Source: an uncultured Clostridia bacterium (lineage in GTDB: Bacteria > Bacillota > Clostridia > Peptostreptococcales > Anaerovoracaceae). Taken from it: 64,000 nt of DNA. Location: assembly GCA_945830395.1 (NCBI GenBank), contig CALZYE010000003.1, positions 62,001 through 126,000 on the forward strand. The letters are read 5' to 3'. Every line of letters begins with the position of its first letter. The first letter of the stretch is position 1. The position numbers and the translations under genes are program-made. The notes under the pieces were generated by a model that worked only from the letters and a program-made list of their open reading frames with translations, had not been told where the DNA came from and searched no databases. Positions 1 through 9,502 of the stretch are shown here, piece after piece.

Positions 1-1460
1 TTCTTTCCTCATTAGGCGATAGACTTCTTGAATCACTAAATGAGGATATAGACGGTTTGGAAGATGTTTTTAACATAATAAAAAGTTCGATAGTTGAAGT
101 TCCTCCTTACACTGTTAAAGAAGGCGGCATAATAGCAGATGGATATTCCAAAGAGCTTGACGATCTGAAATTTTCCATAAAAGATGCCAAAGAATGGATT
201 GCCCAGCTGGAACAGAAAGAAAAGGAGCGAACGGGAATCACTCATTTACGGGTGGGGTACAACAAGGTATTCGGATACTACATCGAAATCAGCAAATCAA
301 ATCTTGACCAGACTCCCGACGAGTATATAAGAAAGCAAACTTTAGTGGGAAAAGAGCGTTTTATCACGCCGAAACTGAAGGAAATGGAAAGCTTGGTGCT
401 TAATGCCGAAACCAAAATCAACAAACTGGAATATGAAATATTCACAAGTTTGAGAGCGGAGATAGAAAGCTACATCAAGCTTATACAAAAAACATCTAAA
501 AGTATTGCCATCCTCGATGTCCTTTGCTCATATGCTGTTTGCAGTATGAGACTTGGGTATGTTAAACCGAAGGTTGATGACAGCCTGATTTTAGAGATAA
601 ATAACGGAAGGCATCCCGTAATCGAGCAGACAACAGAGCAGGGACTTTTCGTTTCAAACAATACCTACATGGATGATGACAGCTCAGCCATGCTCATAAT
701 TACAGGTCCGAACATGGCAGGTAAATCCACATACATGAGACAAACTGCTCTTATAGTTCTGATGGCACAGACAGGGTGCTTTGTTCCTGCCGATTCAGCC
801 CATATAGGCGTGTGCGACAGAATCTTTACAAGAATCGGCGCATCGGACAATCTCGCCCAAGGGCAATCGACTTTCTATGTGGAAATGAGCGAACTGGCAT
901 ATATTCTCAGAAGTGCAAAGGAACGCAGTCTTATAATACTTGATGAGATAGGAAGAGGGACAAGTACATATGACGGACTTTCTATAGCCTGGGCAACGGT
1001 GGAATATCTTTGCAATGAAAAAAAGCATATAAGGACTTTATTTGCAACTCATTATCACGAATTGACCGTCCTTGAGGAACAGATTAAAGGCGTAGTGAAT
1101 TTGAATGTTGAGGTTTCAGAAGATGGCGGCAATATTGTATTTTTACATAAAATAGTCCCCGGAAATGCAAATCAAAGTTACGGCGTTCATGTGGCAAAAC
1201 TTGCAGGAGTTCCCAAGGTATTACTGGACAATGCGGAAAACAAACTTTTCAGGTTGGAAAGAAACAGCGAAAGCAATACCATAACCAAAAGTTTTACCTC
1301 TGAGAACAAAGATAACTTACATGCTGCAGAGCAGATTTCATTTTTTGCACCTGAATCAAACCCTGCAGTTGAAGAGCTTAAAAAGCTGAATCTAATGGAA
1401 ATAACACCATCACAAGCCATCAGGATTTTAGAAGATTTAAAGGAAATGATAGATGATTAA
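1..1460 (+). CDS. mutS: DNA mismatch repair protein MutS, C-terminal part (5' end outside window)
   Basis: This is the mismatch-recognition ATPase that binds base mismatches as a clamp and recruits MutL. The reading frame is open from base 3, so the gene starts before the window; about 485 residues are visible. They cover the end of the lever/clamp region and the whole ABC-type ATPase. Walker A (GPNMAGKST) lies near bases 705-731, Walker B with the signature region (LDEIGRGTST) near 935-965, and the conserved LFATHYHEL follows near 1040. A helix-turn-helix dimerisation end with a short C-terminal tail closes the protein. The stop codon overlaps the mutL start by 8 bases, so the two are translationally coupled. 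Confidence 0.97.
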   Translation, partial: LSSLGDRLLESLNEDIDGLEDVFNIIKSSIVEVPPYTVKEGGIIADGYSKELDDLKFSIKDAKEWIAQLEQKEKERTGITHLRVGYNKVFGYYIEISKSNLDQTPDEYIRKQTLVGKERFITPKLKEMESLVLNAETKINKLEYEIFTSLRAEIESYIKLIQKTSKSIAILDVLCSYAVCSMRLGYVKPKVDDSLILEINNGRHPVIEQTTEQGLFVSNNTYMDDDSSAMLIITGPNMAGKSTYMRQTALIVLMAQTGCFVPADSAHIGVCDRIFTRIGASDNLAQGQSTFYVEMSELAYILRSAKERSLIILDEIGRGTSTYDGLSIAWATVEYLCNEKKHIRTLFATHYHELTVLEEQIKGVVNLNVEVSEDGGNIVFLHKIVPGNANQSYGVHVAKLAGVPKVLLDNAENKLFRLERNSESNTITKSFTSENKDNLHAAEQISFFAPESNPAVEELKKLNLMEITPSQAIRILEDLKEMIDD

Positions 1461-3375
1461 AATACTTGAGAAACATATAGCCGATAAAATTGCCGCAGGA
1501 GAGGTAATAGAACGCCCTATATCAATCATCAAGGAACTTGTTGAAAATTCAATAGATGCAGGGGCAACATCCATAACCTGTGAGATAAAAAACGGAGGAA
1601 AAACTTATATAAGAGTAACCGATAACGGCTGCGGAATTCCAAAAGATGAATGCGAGACAGCTTTCTTTCGTCATGCCACCAGCAAAATATCTACGGTTAA
1701 CGATTTAAAAGGAATAAAGAGCTTAGGTTTTAGGGGTGAAGCCCTTGCAAGCATAGCTGCGGTAACAAACACAACCCTTATAACTAAGACTGCAGAGTCC
1801 AAGATAGGATGCCGTCTCGTCATCCACGGCGGTGAAATTATTGAAAACACAGGGTTAGGATGTCCATCAGGCACAACCGTAATCGTAAACGACTTGTTTT
1901 ATAATATGCCGGCAAGGAGAGAATTTCTTAAATCGGACGGGGCTGAAAGCAGCTTGATTATTCAGTTCATATCGGAAATGGCACTTGCTTATGCAAATAT
2001 CAGATTTCAACTCATTAACAACGGGAAAATGCTTTTCTCTACCATGGGCGATGGAAATCTGAAGAATACTATAAATTCCGTTTATATGCAAAGGGAATAT
2101 GACAATTTGATTGAAATTTCAAAGTCAAATCCACAATATAACATAAGGGGATGCATTTCAAGACCGTCTCTTTCCAGAACTACGAGGAAAAATCAGGTAT
2201 ATTTTGTAAACGGAAGAGTTGTAAAAAGTTCCGTTATGGAAAGGGGTGTATCAAGAGGCTATAAAGAGAGGCTTTTTGAGGGAAGATATCCGATTGCGTT
2301 TATTTTCCTATATGTAAATCCCGAAACAATAGATGTAAATATTCATCCCAACAAGAAAGAAATACGATTCCACAACGAAAATCTGATATCAAGCATTATA
2401 GAGTCTGCAATAACTGAAGCCTTGGCTGGAGAAGATGCCGTAATTGAAGTCAAAGATTATTTTAATACCAATCCTGTTAAAACTTCTTTTGAAAATGAAG
2501 ATAAGTCAGAACAAGTTGACATAAAACATATATTGAAATCAAAAAGAGAAGAGCAGGTAAAGCCTTCTGCAGCCTATGAAAATCCTGAAGCAGCAGAGCC
2601 TGAAAACTTTTCTTTTGCAAACCGAGATTCAGAAAAAGAGCTTGACCATACAGGTTGTGAAGTTCTTGAAACTTCCCATAAGTACAGTGCCGAAGAGCCA
2701 TATGCCGAAAATGAGACAGATAGACAAGGTCAAAATCAGGCAAGAAGTGATAAAGAAAAACCGGTTATAGAAATAGAAACTCCCGGCATCGTTCCCTTTG
2801 ATTTTAATGCACTCAAGGTTACAGGGTGCATTTTCGACACATATATAACCGCATCGGATGGAAATAATTTTTATATGATAGATCAGCATGCGGCGCAGGA
2901 ACGAATTTTTTATGAAAAACTGGTTGGGGAATATCTTTCTGACAACAAACCTTCACAAAGCATTTTGACTCCGATAATAATTGATGTAACGCCGGATATC
3001 AAGGAAGAAGAATATAACTGGCTGGATTCTCTATACGATATGGGATACCGCATAGAAGAGTTCGGCCCAAATTCCTATGTAATCAAAGAAATACCATATT
3101 TCATGGAGATTACGGAAGCTGAAAATTTCATAAAAGATTACATAGAACAAACACATTCCGGGATTAAAATTAATAATAAAGTTGTCATCGACAAACTTAT
3201 TACAAGATCGTGCAAATCTGCAATTAAAGCTCACGACAAACTTTCATTTACGGAGATGGAACGCTTGATAAACGACCTGAGCGATTGCAGAAACCCTTTT
3301 TCTTGTCCTCACGGTAGACCTACATTCATAAGGTTTTCAACTTATGATATTGAAAAAATGTTCAAGAGGGCATAG
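1453..3375 (+). CDS. mutL: DNA mismatch repair protein MutL (endonuclease type)
   Basis: MutL links MutS recognition to strand incision. The N-terminal GHKL ATPase is intact, with ENSIDAGA (about 34-41), DNGCGI (about 57-62) and GFRGEAL (about 95-101). A variable acidic linker (about 330-440) leads to the C-terminal dimerisation domain. The metal-binding motif DQHAAQERIFYE (477-488) fits DQHA(X)2E(X)4E, and CPHGRP follows near residue 618. By family knowledge these mark a MutL with latent nicking activity, as expected in a bacterium lacking MutH. The 640-residue length is normal. It starts inside the mutS stop region and is followed 2 bases later by miaA. Confidence 0.97.
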   Translation: MIKILEKHIADKIAAGEVIERPISIIKELVENSIDAGATSITCEIKNGGKTYIRVTDNGCGIPKDECETAFFRHATSKISTVNDLKGIKSLGFRGEALASIAAVTNTTLITKTAESKIGCRLVIHGGEIIENTGLGCPSGTTVIVNDLFYNMPARREFLKSDGAESSLIIQFISEMALAYANIRFQLINNGKMLFSTMGDGNLKNTINSVYMQREYDNLIEISKSNPQYNIRGCISRPSLSRTTRKNQVYFVNGRVVKSSVMERGVSRGYKERLFEGRYPIAFIFLYVNPETIDVNIHPNKKEIRFHNENLISSIIESAITEALAGEDAVIEVKDYFNTNPVKTSFENEDKSEQVDIKHILKSKREEQVKPSAAYENPEAAEPENFSFANRDSEKELDHTGCEVLETSHKYSAEEPYAENETDRQGQNQARSDKEKPVIEIETPGIVPFDFNALKVTGCIFDTYITASDGNNFYMIDQHAAQERIFYEKLVGEYLSDNKPSQSILTPIIIDVTPDIKEEEYNWLDSLYDMGYRIEEFGPNSYVIKEIPYFMEITEAENFIKDYIEQTHSGIKINNKVVIDKLITRSCKSAIKAHDKLSFTEMERLINDLSDCRNPFSCPHGRPTFIRFSTYDIEKMFKRA

Positions 3376-3377
3376 GC

Positions 3378-4325
3378 ATGGATAAAAAAATTATTGTAAT
3401 ATGCGGACCTACGGCAGTTGGTAAGACCAAATTTGCAATCGAGATTGCAAAATCATTTAACGGAGAAATTGTTTCCTGCGATTCGATGCAGCTATATAAG
3501 TACATGAACATAGGCAGTGCAAAGCCTACACCTTCTGAGCTTTCAGAAGTAAAACATTATCTGGTAGATGAAATCGAGCCCTCATACGATTTTTCCGCTG
3601 CACAATATCAAAGACTTGCAAAAAATGCTGTCAATAAAATTTTTCAAAAGAGTAAAATCCCTGTTATTGCAGGCGGTACCGGATTATATCTGAACTCCAT
3701 TTTATACGATATGGATTTCAGCGCGCCACCTTCTGAAAATTCCGCACACAGCGCATACAGGCAGAAACTATACACTGAGGCGGAAAAGTTCGGAAGGCAG
3801 TTTGTACATGAAAAACTGTTAAAAGCTGATCCGGATGCTGCTAATAGGATACACCCTAATAATTTAAAAAAAGTTATAAGAGCGCTTGAAGCTGCAGAGT
3901 TCGGCAGGGGAATAAGAAACTTTGCCACCGATTTAAAAGAAACATCTGATTACAAGAGCATTAAATTATGTTTAACAAGAGAGCGGGAAGAACTCTATAA
4001 AAGAATTGATTCAAGAGTTGATGTTCTCATAGATGAAGGATTAGAAGCTGAGGTGAAATCTCTTATTTCAATGGGACTTTCAGAAAATAATATTTCTATG
4101 AAAGGGATAGGGTATAAAGAGCTGATATCATATTTCAACGGCGAATACGATAGGGAAGAAGCCATACGACTTATAAAGAGAAATACCCGGCACCTTGCTA
4201 AGAGACAGATAACCTGGTTTAAACGATACGAGAATATGAGGTGGTTTAACATATCTGAATACAAAAGCGAAAATGCATGTATAGAGGACATAAAACTATG
4301 GCTAAAATCAGCAATAAAAAAATAA
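3378..4325 (+). CDS. miaA: tRNA dimethylallyltransferase MiaA
   Basis: MiaA transfers a dimethylallyl group from DMAPP to N6 of A37 in tRNAs that read UNN codons. The P-loop GPTAVGKT is at residues 10-17, and DSMQ near residue 35 is the family's conserved aspartate region. A second conserved segment, AGGTGLYL, is near residue 97. The 315-residue length is usual. The gene sits 2 bases after mutL, in the common Firmicute order mutS-mutL-miaA. Its 3' end overlaps the next gene by about 28 bases if the preferred downstream start there is used. Confidence 0.96.
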   Translation: MDKKIIVICGPTAVGKTKFAIEIAKSFNGEIVSCDSMQLYKYMNIGSAKPTPSELSEVKHYLVDEIEPSYDFSAAQYQRLAKNAVNKIFQKSKIPVIAGGTGLYLNSILYDMDFSAPPSENSAHSAYRQKLYTEAEKFGRQFVHEKLLKADPDAANRIHPNNLKKVIRALEAAEFGRGIRNFATDLKETSDYKSIKLCLTREREELYKRIDSRVDVLIDEGLEAEVKSLISMGLSENNISMKGIGYKELISYFNGEYDREEAIRLIKRNTRHLAKRQITWFKRYENMRWFNISEYKSENACIEDIKLWLKSAIKK

Positions 4326-5491
4326 CTATACATAATAAGAGCGACAAGCCTGATAATATAGTTGCAAAGGAAAACGAGACAGTCATTGAGTGCGAATCCG
4401 TTGAGTCAGATCTTCCAAATTTTCTCAGGAGTTTTTTTGTGTATTTAAGGGGCAATGTGCTGCCCATGACAAGGCTTGCTTACCTAAGAGATATAAGGGT
4501 CTTTTTCAACTATTTAATTTCAGAAACCGATATTACGAGCGCCACTGATACAAAGAAGATTACATTAGAGGAAATCGATAAGATTAAAGCCATGGATGTA
4601 AATCTTTATCTTGATTTTTCAAGACGATATAAGGTGGAATCTGATAAAAGTATTACGGTGTATGAAAATCATAATAAAACTCTGGCAAGAAAAAAATCCT
4701 CATTATCCGTTATGTTCAAGCAACTGTACAGGGATGAACTGATTTCAAAAAATATTACCGACGGCTTTGATCCGATTAGAGTTCAAAAAGTTTCGGAAAG
4801 AGAAATCAAGGCCCTTGAAGATAACGAAGTTCTCAAGATGCTGGATGCTGTTTCCACCGGAAGGGGACTGACAGAACACGAAAAGGCATACTGGGAAAAA
4901 ACTAAGAAAAGGGACAAAACAATTCTAATGCTTTTCCTAACATACGGTCTCAGATTATCTGAGCTTCAGCAGCTGAATATATCGTCGTTTAATTTCACAA
5001 GGGAAGAGTTTAAAATTTACAGAAAAAGGGGAAAAGAATCTGTTATGCCCCTAAATAACTCCGTTACTATCTCCATTACAGATTATATAAACAACGAGAG
5101 AAAATCCGATGAAGGACTGGAGCAGGAACATAAAGACGCCCTTTTTCTTTCGCTTCAGGGAAAGAGAATGACGCAGCGGCAGATTAGGGATTTAGTTAAA
5201 AAATACACTTCAATTGCACTGAAAACTTCCAGAAGCTCAGGATACAGTCCTCATAAACTCAGAGCCACAGCAGCCACAAGTCTCATAGGCAGGGGGAACT
5301 CCATATATGATGTAGCAGCGCTTTTGGATCATGAACAGGTTACGACAACGCAGCTTTATGCAAAACATAAAGCCAATGTTAAGAGGAATTTGGTTTCAGG
5401 GATGGAATGGGAGGAAGAACGGCTTGATACAAGTTCTTCACAAGCCGAATCCGAAGAAGAACGAAAAAGAAAAATGAAGAATAAGGACTAA
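4298..5491 (+). CDS. Tyrosine recombinase, XerS-like
   Basis: This is a chromosomal tyrosine recombinase of 397 residues. I chose the ATG at 4298 because AGAGGA lies 9-10 bases upstream; an earlier ATG at 4277 would add seven residues inside miaA. The N-terminal core-binding (SAM-like) domain covers about 30-170 and the catalytic domain about 180-380. Catalytic residues visible are Arg219 (GLRLSE), His319 and Arg322 (HKLR), His345 and nucleophile Tyr354 (QLYAKH). XerC/D proteins are about 300 residues; the longer N-terminal arm and insertions resemble single-recombinase XerS. It is embedded in the mutSL-miaA operon without visible integrase-type att sites, so chromosome dimer resolution is likelier than phage integration. 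A dif site was not found in the window. Confidence 0.85.
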   Translation: MAKISNKKITIHNKSDKPDNIVAKENETVIECESVESDLPNFLRSFFVYLRGNVLPMTRLAYLRDIRVFFNYLISETDITSATDTKKITLEEIDKIKAMDVNLYLDFSRRYKVESDKSITVYENHNKTLARKKSSLSVMFKQLYRDELISKNITDGFDPIRVQKVSEREIKALEDNEVLKMLDAVSTGRGLTEHEKAYWEKTKKRDKTILMLFLTYGLRLSELQQLNISSFNFTREEFKIYRKRGKESVMPLNNSVTISITDYINNERKSDEGLEQEHKDALFLSLQGKRMTQRQIRDLVKKYTSIALKTSRSSGYSPHKLRATAATSLIGRGNSIYDVAALLDHEQVTTTQLYAKHKANVKRNLVSGMEWEEERLDTSSSQAESEEERKRKMKNKD

Positions 5492-5527
5492 TAATTAATA
5501 ATATTAATTAAGGGTACAGAAGAATAA

Positions 5528-6817
5528 ATGATAAAGGAAATACTTGCCAAACAATACGATATAGAAGATAAACTTATAGATTTTGTCTATGAATGCGAAA
5601 GCAAACTCAATTTAAAATTCCAAGAGCTTGAGAAAATAAAGGAATATAATCAGTACAAGGTTTTATCGGCTTTGCAAAAAAACAGAATCTCCGATATGCA
5701 TTTCGGGTGGAGAACAGGCTATGGCTACGATGATCCCGGAAGGGATGCCGCAGAAAAGGTTTATTCGGACATTTTCAATACAGAATCAGCTCTCGTAAGA
5801 CCTACGATAGTAAACGGCACACATGCTCTGGGAATAACTCTTATGGGAATTTTGAGACCGGGAGATGAGGTTGTTTATTGCAGTAACGGACCCTATGACA
5901 CCTTAGAAGAAGTTATAGGCCTTAGAAATACCGGAAAAGGCTCTCTTATAGACTACGGAATTTCCTATAAAGAGGTACGGCTAAAATCTGACGGAAGTAT
6001 AGATTTAAATGAAATAAGAAAAGTTCTGACATATAAGACTAAAATGGTATGTGTGCAGCGTTCCACAGGATACAGCTGGAGAAAAGCTCTGACCGTTGAA
6101 CAAATACGGAAATGGGCAGATTTTATTCACGAAAACAGGCCTGATATAATCTGCATGGTTGACAACTGCTACGGCGAATTTACCGATATTTTGGAGCCCA
6201 CAGATGTGGGGGCGGACATAATGGCAGGCTCTTTGATAAAAAATCCCGGAGGAGGCCTTGCCTTATCGGGAGGATATGTATGCGGAAAAAAAGAACTTAT
6301 CGACTTGGTAAGCTATAGAATGACATGTCCGGGAATAGGCGCAGAATGTGGACTTACTTTCGGTCAAACAAGAGCAACCCTTCAGGGAATCTTTCTTGCG
6401 CCATCAGTGGTAAACGGGGCACTTAAAAGTGCTGTTCTGTGCGGGAAGGTGTTTGGCGAACTGGGGTATGCGGTATGCCAGAAGTCTGATGACAGAAGAA
6501 GCGACATAATCCAGGCGATAGAATTGGGAAACGAAGATTCGGTAATTGCATTTTGTCAAGGTATTCAGGCTGCGGCGCCTGTGGATTCTTTCGTATCTCC
6601 GGAGCCTTGGGATATGCCGGGATACGATGACAAAGTGGTAATGGCGGCAGGCTCCTTTATACAGGGTTCCTCCATAGAGCTGAGCGCAGATGCGCCTATG
6701 AGAAAGCCGTTTATTGTTTATTTTCAGGGAGGTTTAACCTACGAACACGGAAAACTCGGAATATTGCTTGCATTAAGTAAACTTGCAAAAAAAGGATTGT
6801 TAAAAGGGGAAATCTGA
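5528..6817 (+). CDS. ynbB: YnbB-type PLP-dependent protein (methionine gamma-lyase / 'aluminium resistance' family)
   Basis: This is a fold-type I PLP enzyme of the family often called aluminium resistance protein or methionine gamma-lyase family protein; its true substrate is not established. The phosphate-binding region (around THALGITLMG, about 97-106) and a likely Schiff-base lysine, Lys238 in SLIKNPGGG, are present. The 429-residue length fits. In Bacillus and many Clostridia ynbB lies downstream of mutSL-miaA-hfq, and the position here matches except that the recombinase takes the hfq place. The stop shares one base with the start of the next gene (TGATG), so both are probably co-translated. 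Confidence 0.85.
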   Translation: MIKEILAKQYDIEDKLIDFVYECESKLNLKFQELEKIKEYNQYKVLSALQKNRISDMHFGWRTGYGYDDPGRDAAEKVYSDIFNTESALVRPTIVNGTHALGITLMGILRPGDEVVYCSNGPYDTLEEVIGLRNTGKGSLIDYGISYKEVRLKSDGSIDLNEIRKVLTYKTKMVCVQRSTGYSWRKALTVEQIRKWADFIHENRPDIICMVDNCYGEFTDILEPTDVGADIMAGSLIKNPGGGLALSGGYVCGKKELIDLVSYRMTCPGIGAECGLTFGQTRATLQGIFLAPSVVNGALKSAVLCGKVFGELGYAVCQKSDDRRSDIIQAIELGNEDSVIAFCQGIQAAAPVDSFVSPEPWDMPGYDDKVVMAAGSFIQGSSIELSADAPMRKPFIVYFQGGLTYEHGKLGILLALSKLAKKGLLKGEI

Positions 6818-7542
6818 TGAGCACAGGAAAATTGAAGAAAATAACATTTAAACAGATATTCGATATGATTAAACTTGCCCTATTCTTAATCATAGTGATT
6901 GGAGTCCCCGTATATCTGATGTTTTTTAATCGAAATGTCATGGAGATGGCAGGGCAGTACAAGAATGTAGTCAAATATCTTCAGGAGAGGCCTGAAATAA
7001 GCATACTCCTCTATATCGGAATTGAAATTCTACAGGTTACCATCAGCTTCCTGCCGGGACAAGTATTTCAGATGGCTGCAGGTTCTGTATTTGGGGTATT
7101 TTACGGCTTGATTTTGACCTGTCTCGGAAAGCTTATAGGAGAAGTACTGGCATACTATTTAGCTAAACTGCTGGGCAGAGACGGAATAAAAATGATGGTG
7201 GGGGAAAAGAAGATGAACGAACTCATGGACGCCTTCAACAGCGAAAAAGCCTATGTATTCACTTTTTTATTTTACCTCATACCCGGTCTGCCAAAGGATG
7301 TATTGTGTTTTCCTGCCGGAATATCCAACATGAGATTCAAAGCTTTTATTATAATTTCTATGGTTGCCAGAATGCCTGCGCTGTTTGGCAGCATTTGGTT
7401 CGGCGATATGTACATGAAAAACGATTATCTCGGAATGGCGGTTCTAACTGCCGTTTGCACCGTTTTGTTTATTTTAGGCATTATTTTCAGGAAAAGACTT
7501 CATACTCTTGTAGATAAAATTTACACGAAATTGTCAAAATAA
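6817..7542 (+). CDS. VTT-domain (TVP38/TMEM64/DedA-related) membrane protein
   Basis: This is an integral membrane protein of 241 residues with about five or six hydrophobic segments: roughly 20-40, 68-88, 90-120, 150-170, 178-198 and 205-225. The central part (FLPGQVFQMAAGSVFG followed by a Gly/Lys-rich segment) is the recognisable VTT/SNARE-associated core. Some family members are lipid scramblases or undecaprenyl-phosphate transporters, but nothing here fixes the substrate. It overlaps ynbB by one base. No clear terminator follows, and a non-coding stretch with promoters begins right after the stop. Confidence 0.8.
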   Translation: MSTGKLKKITFKQIFDMIKLALFLIIVIGVPVYLMFFNRNVMEMAGQYKNVVKYLQERPEISILLYIGIEILQVTISFLPGQVFQMAAGSVFGVFYGLILTCLGKLIGEVLAYYLAKLLGRDGIKMMVGEKKMNELMDAFNSEKAYVFTFLFYLIPGLPKDVLCFPAGISNMRFKAFIIISMVARMPALFGSIWFGDMYMKNDYLGMAVLTAVCTVLFILGIIFRKRLHTLVDKIYTKLSK

Positions 7543-7816
7543 AATTTTGAATGAAAAAACTTTTGACAACCTCTGCACGAAAACTCATTAAAACACATGT
7601 AAAACCGTGGTTATCATACCTTCTTTACATTACCTGCGTTAGAAGTGTCATGGGCAATGAGCCTTTTTGTTGTTGAGTCTGCGGTTTGCTATAATATGGA
7701 TGTATTGGAAGTATTTAATGGGATTTATTGACTTTCGCATTCATATTTGATAGAATCCAAATATAAAATATTGAGAAATTTTGCGTAGTATTTCAAAGAA
7801 AGGATTGAGAGTTGTT
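7543..7816 (+). promoter_or_regulatory. Upstream region of the NEAT-like uptake locus, two candidate promoters
   Basis: This 274-base stretch has no gene that I can support. It holds two sigma-A-like promoters for the downstream locus. The first is TTGTTG (7667-7672), 17 bases, then TATAAT (7690-7695) with an extended -10 TG. The second is TTGACT (7728-7733), 17 bases, then TAGAAT (7751-7756). The second -10 is enclosed by the inverted repeat at 7743-7764. A ribosome binding site AAAGGA lies near 7798-7803. Confidence 0.6.
7743..7764. promoter_or_regulatory. Inverted repeat around the -10 box, candidate operator
   Basis: Seven-base arms ATATTTG (7743-7749) and CAAATAT (7758-7764) are perfect inverted repeats with an 8-base centre that contains the -10 hexamer TAGAAT. 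This geometry suits a repressor that blocks RNA polymerase. It does not match the Fur 7-1-7 consensus well. An iron- or haem-responsive repressor is inferred only from the genes it precedes. Confidence 0.4.
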
Positions 7817-9490
7817 ATGAGAAAAAGTATTTTAAAATTATTTGTTACAATCATTGCCGTGACAGTAGCCATGTCATTTTCCGGACTTGCGGCATTTGCA
7901 GGTGAAGATACTTCAGCAGGTGCAGCCAAAGCCAAGGCTGAAGCAGGTCAAATCGACGATTATGTTCTTCCGACGGCAGAAACCGATACAGACAACAGTA
8001 CGACACTTGCAAACGGTGTGTACGAGATTGCTGCCGAAAACTTCATCTTTGAAGGCGGCACGAAAAAAGCAAAGTATTTTTGCACCAAGGTAATCGTAAA
8101 GAATGGGAAATCCTACGGAGAATTTGAAACAAACAGCAGTTACATGACCCATATTTTCTTGGGAGAGAAAAAAGGAGAAGGCGGCCTTGATTCCGATAAC
8201 TTGGATTTGTTTAATCCTGAAACCAATGCTGTCGGAAAGGATGTATATCCTCTTAAAGACAAGAAGGTTATTATTCCCGTAAAACTAAACACAAAAACTC
8301 CTTTTGCAGGGAGAACAACTGCAATGTCGGAGCCGCATTGGATTCAGTACTGGTATACCGTTAAAATCGATGAACCTGAGGTGAATCCAGGCGAAGCTGC
8401 GGTACTTACGCCTACAAACAAGCTGAATATGTTTAAACTTGTAAGTGCAAGCGTAGTTACCGAAAACAAAGACTCATATCTGGTATTTGCTTTAAGCGGA
8501 AAAGGATATGAATATATAATAAAGGACAATGTAAACAGCGCCGCTGAAAAAGGTGATCACCCTGAAAACTGGACCAAATTCATGTTGAATCAAAAAGGCG
8601 AATATGAATTTAAAATTCCTTTCGACAAAAAAGAAACTAAAATTCCTTTAGTAGCCGTATCTAAGAAGTATTATGATAAGTTTAAAGCAGGTGAGGTTGA
8701 TTTCTCAAGATGTCTATTTGCAAGGCAGGTTGAGGTGAACCTGGAAAAGAAAACCATAGTAAGCGACAATTACCACAACATCTTTGACTTAAAGATTGAT
8801 AACAAAGTAAAAGAACTGTCGGTAAAGGGTGCCTCCATGGATGAAGTGGGAAGTCCTTTTGCAAACGATTTTTCAAGAAATCTAACTATAACAGTTAATG
8901 ATGATTCCGTCGACAAGCTTTTCTTAGGAAGTGCTGCAGATGCTGAGAAAGCGGAAGATAAAGATGTTATAAAACTTGCAGAGAATGCGTTTGCCTTAAA
9001 TAATCTGAAAAATGTATCCGACAAATTTCCGGTTGCTTTCCACAACAAGAAAGAGGGCAAGTGGTATGACAGATTTATGCATATTGCAGGCAAAACTCTT
9101 AAAATACAAAAAAGCAACGAAGAGACAATTCAGGACTTGGAGAAAGAAGTAGCTGATAAAGAAAAAGAGATAAAAGCTTTAAAGAACGAACTTGCTGCAG
9201 AAAAAGCCAAGCACATGACAGTAAGCAACCTGAAAATTAAGGCGGGCAAAAATTTAAAATTCACTTTAACTTGGAAGAAAAACAAGGATGCATCGGGCTA
9301 TGTGGTACAGATTAAGAAGCCCGGCAGTAAAAAATATGTTGCCTTAAAGACTCTATCCGCCTCAAAGTATGTAACAGGAAAATACAAAAAAAATAAAAAG
9401 TATGGTTTCAGGATATGCACCTACAAGAAGATTGACGGAAAGAAGGTTTACGGCATTTGGAAAACCTACAAAACCATAAAATGTAAATAA
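7817..9490 (+). CDS. Secreted protein with NEAT-like modules, coiled coil and fibronectin-like tail
   Basis: This is a 557-residue exported protein starting at ATG 7817; a longer in-frame TTG start at 7781 lacks support. A Sec signal peptide ends near AAFAG (about 29). A first beta-rich module (about 64-187) begins LANGVYEI and ends with GRTTAMSEPHWIQYW. A second module (about 200-320) contains ALSGKGYEYI; a third (about 325-430) ends KWYDRFMHI. These two module types recur in clostridial secreted proteins beside iron-type ABC transporters and resemble NEAT haem-binding domains, an inference that needs a profile search. A coiled coil (about 434-465) and a fibronectin III-like domain (467-557) follow. 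There is no LPXTG or membrane anchor, so it is secreted or wall-associated. Confidence 0.7.
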   Translation: MRKSILKLFVTIIAVTVAMSFSGLAAFAGEDTSAGAAKAKAEAGQIDDYVLPTAETDTDNSTTLANGVYEIAAENFIFEGGTKKAKYFCTKVIVKNGKSYGEFETNSSYMTHIFLGEKKGEGGLDSDNLDLFNPETNAVGKDVYPLKDKKVIIPVKLNTKTPFAGRTTAMSEPHWIQYWYTVKIDEPEVNPGEAAVLTPTNKLNMFKLVSASVVTENKDSYLVFALSGKGYEYIIKDNVNSAAEKGDHPENWTKFMLNQKGEYEFKIPFDKKETKIPLVAVSKKYYDKFKAGEVDFSRCLFARQVEVNLEKKTIVSDNYHNIFDLKIDNKVKELSVKGASMDEVGSPFANDFSRNLTITVNDDSVDKLFLGSAADAEKAEDKDVIKLAENAFALNNLKNVSDKFPVAFHNKKEGKWYDRFMHIAGKTLKIQKSNEETIQDLEKEVADKEKEIKALKNELAAEKAKHMTVSNLKIKAGKNLKFTLTWKKNKDASGYVVQIKKPGSKKYVALKTLSASKYVTGKYKKNKKYGFRICTYKKIDGKKVYGIWKTYKTIKCK

Positions 9491-9502
9491 AACCGAATTT
9501 TT

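Noticed and set aside
4277..4297. Upstream ATG as start of the tyrosine recombinase
   Set aside because: No ribosome site precedes it, whereas ATG 4298 has AGAGGA at suitable spacing.
5493..5509. AT-only palindrome AATTAATA-A-TATTAATT upstream of ynbB, first read as a Fur-like box
   Set aside because: It has no G or C and lies in a 36-base spacer inside an operon; such sequence arises easily by chance in AT-rich DNA.
7651..7670. Short hairpin GGC-AATGA-GCC followed by TTTTTG as a terminator of the VTT gene
   Set aside because: The stem is only three to four pairs, too weak to call.
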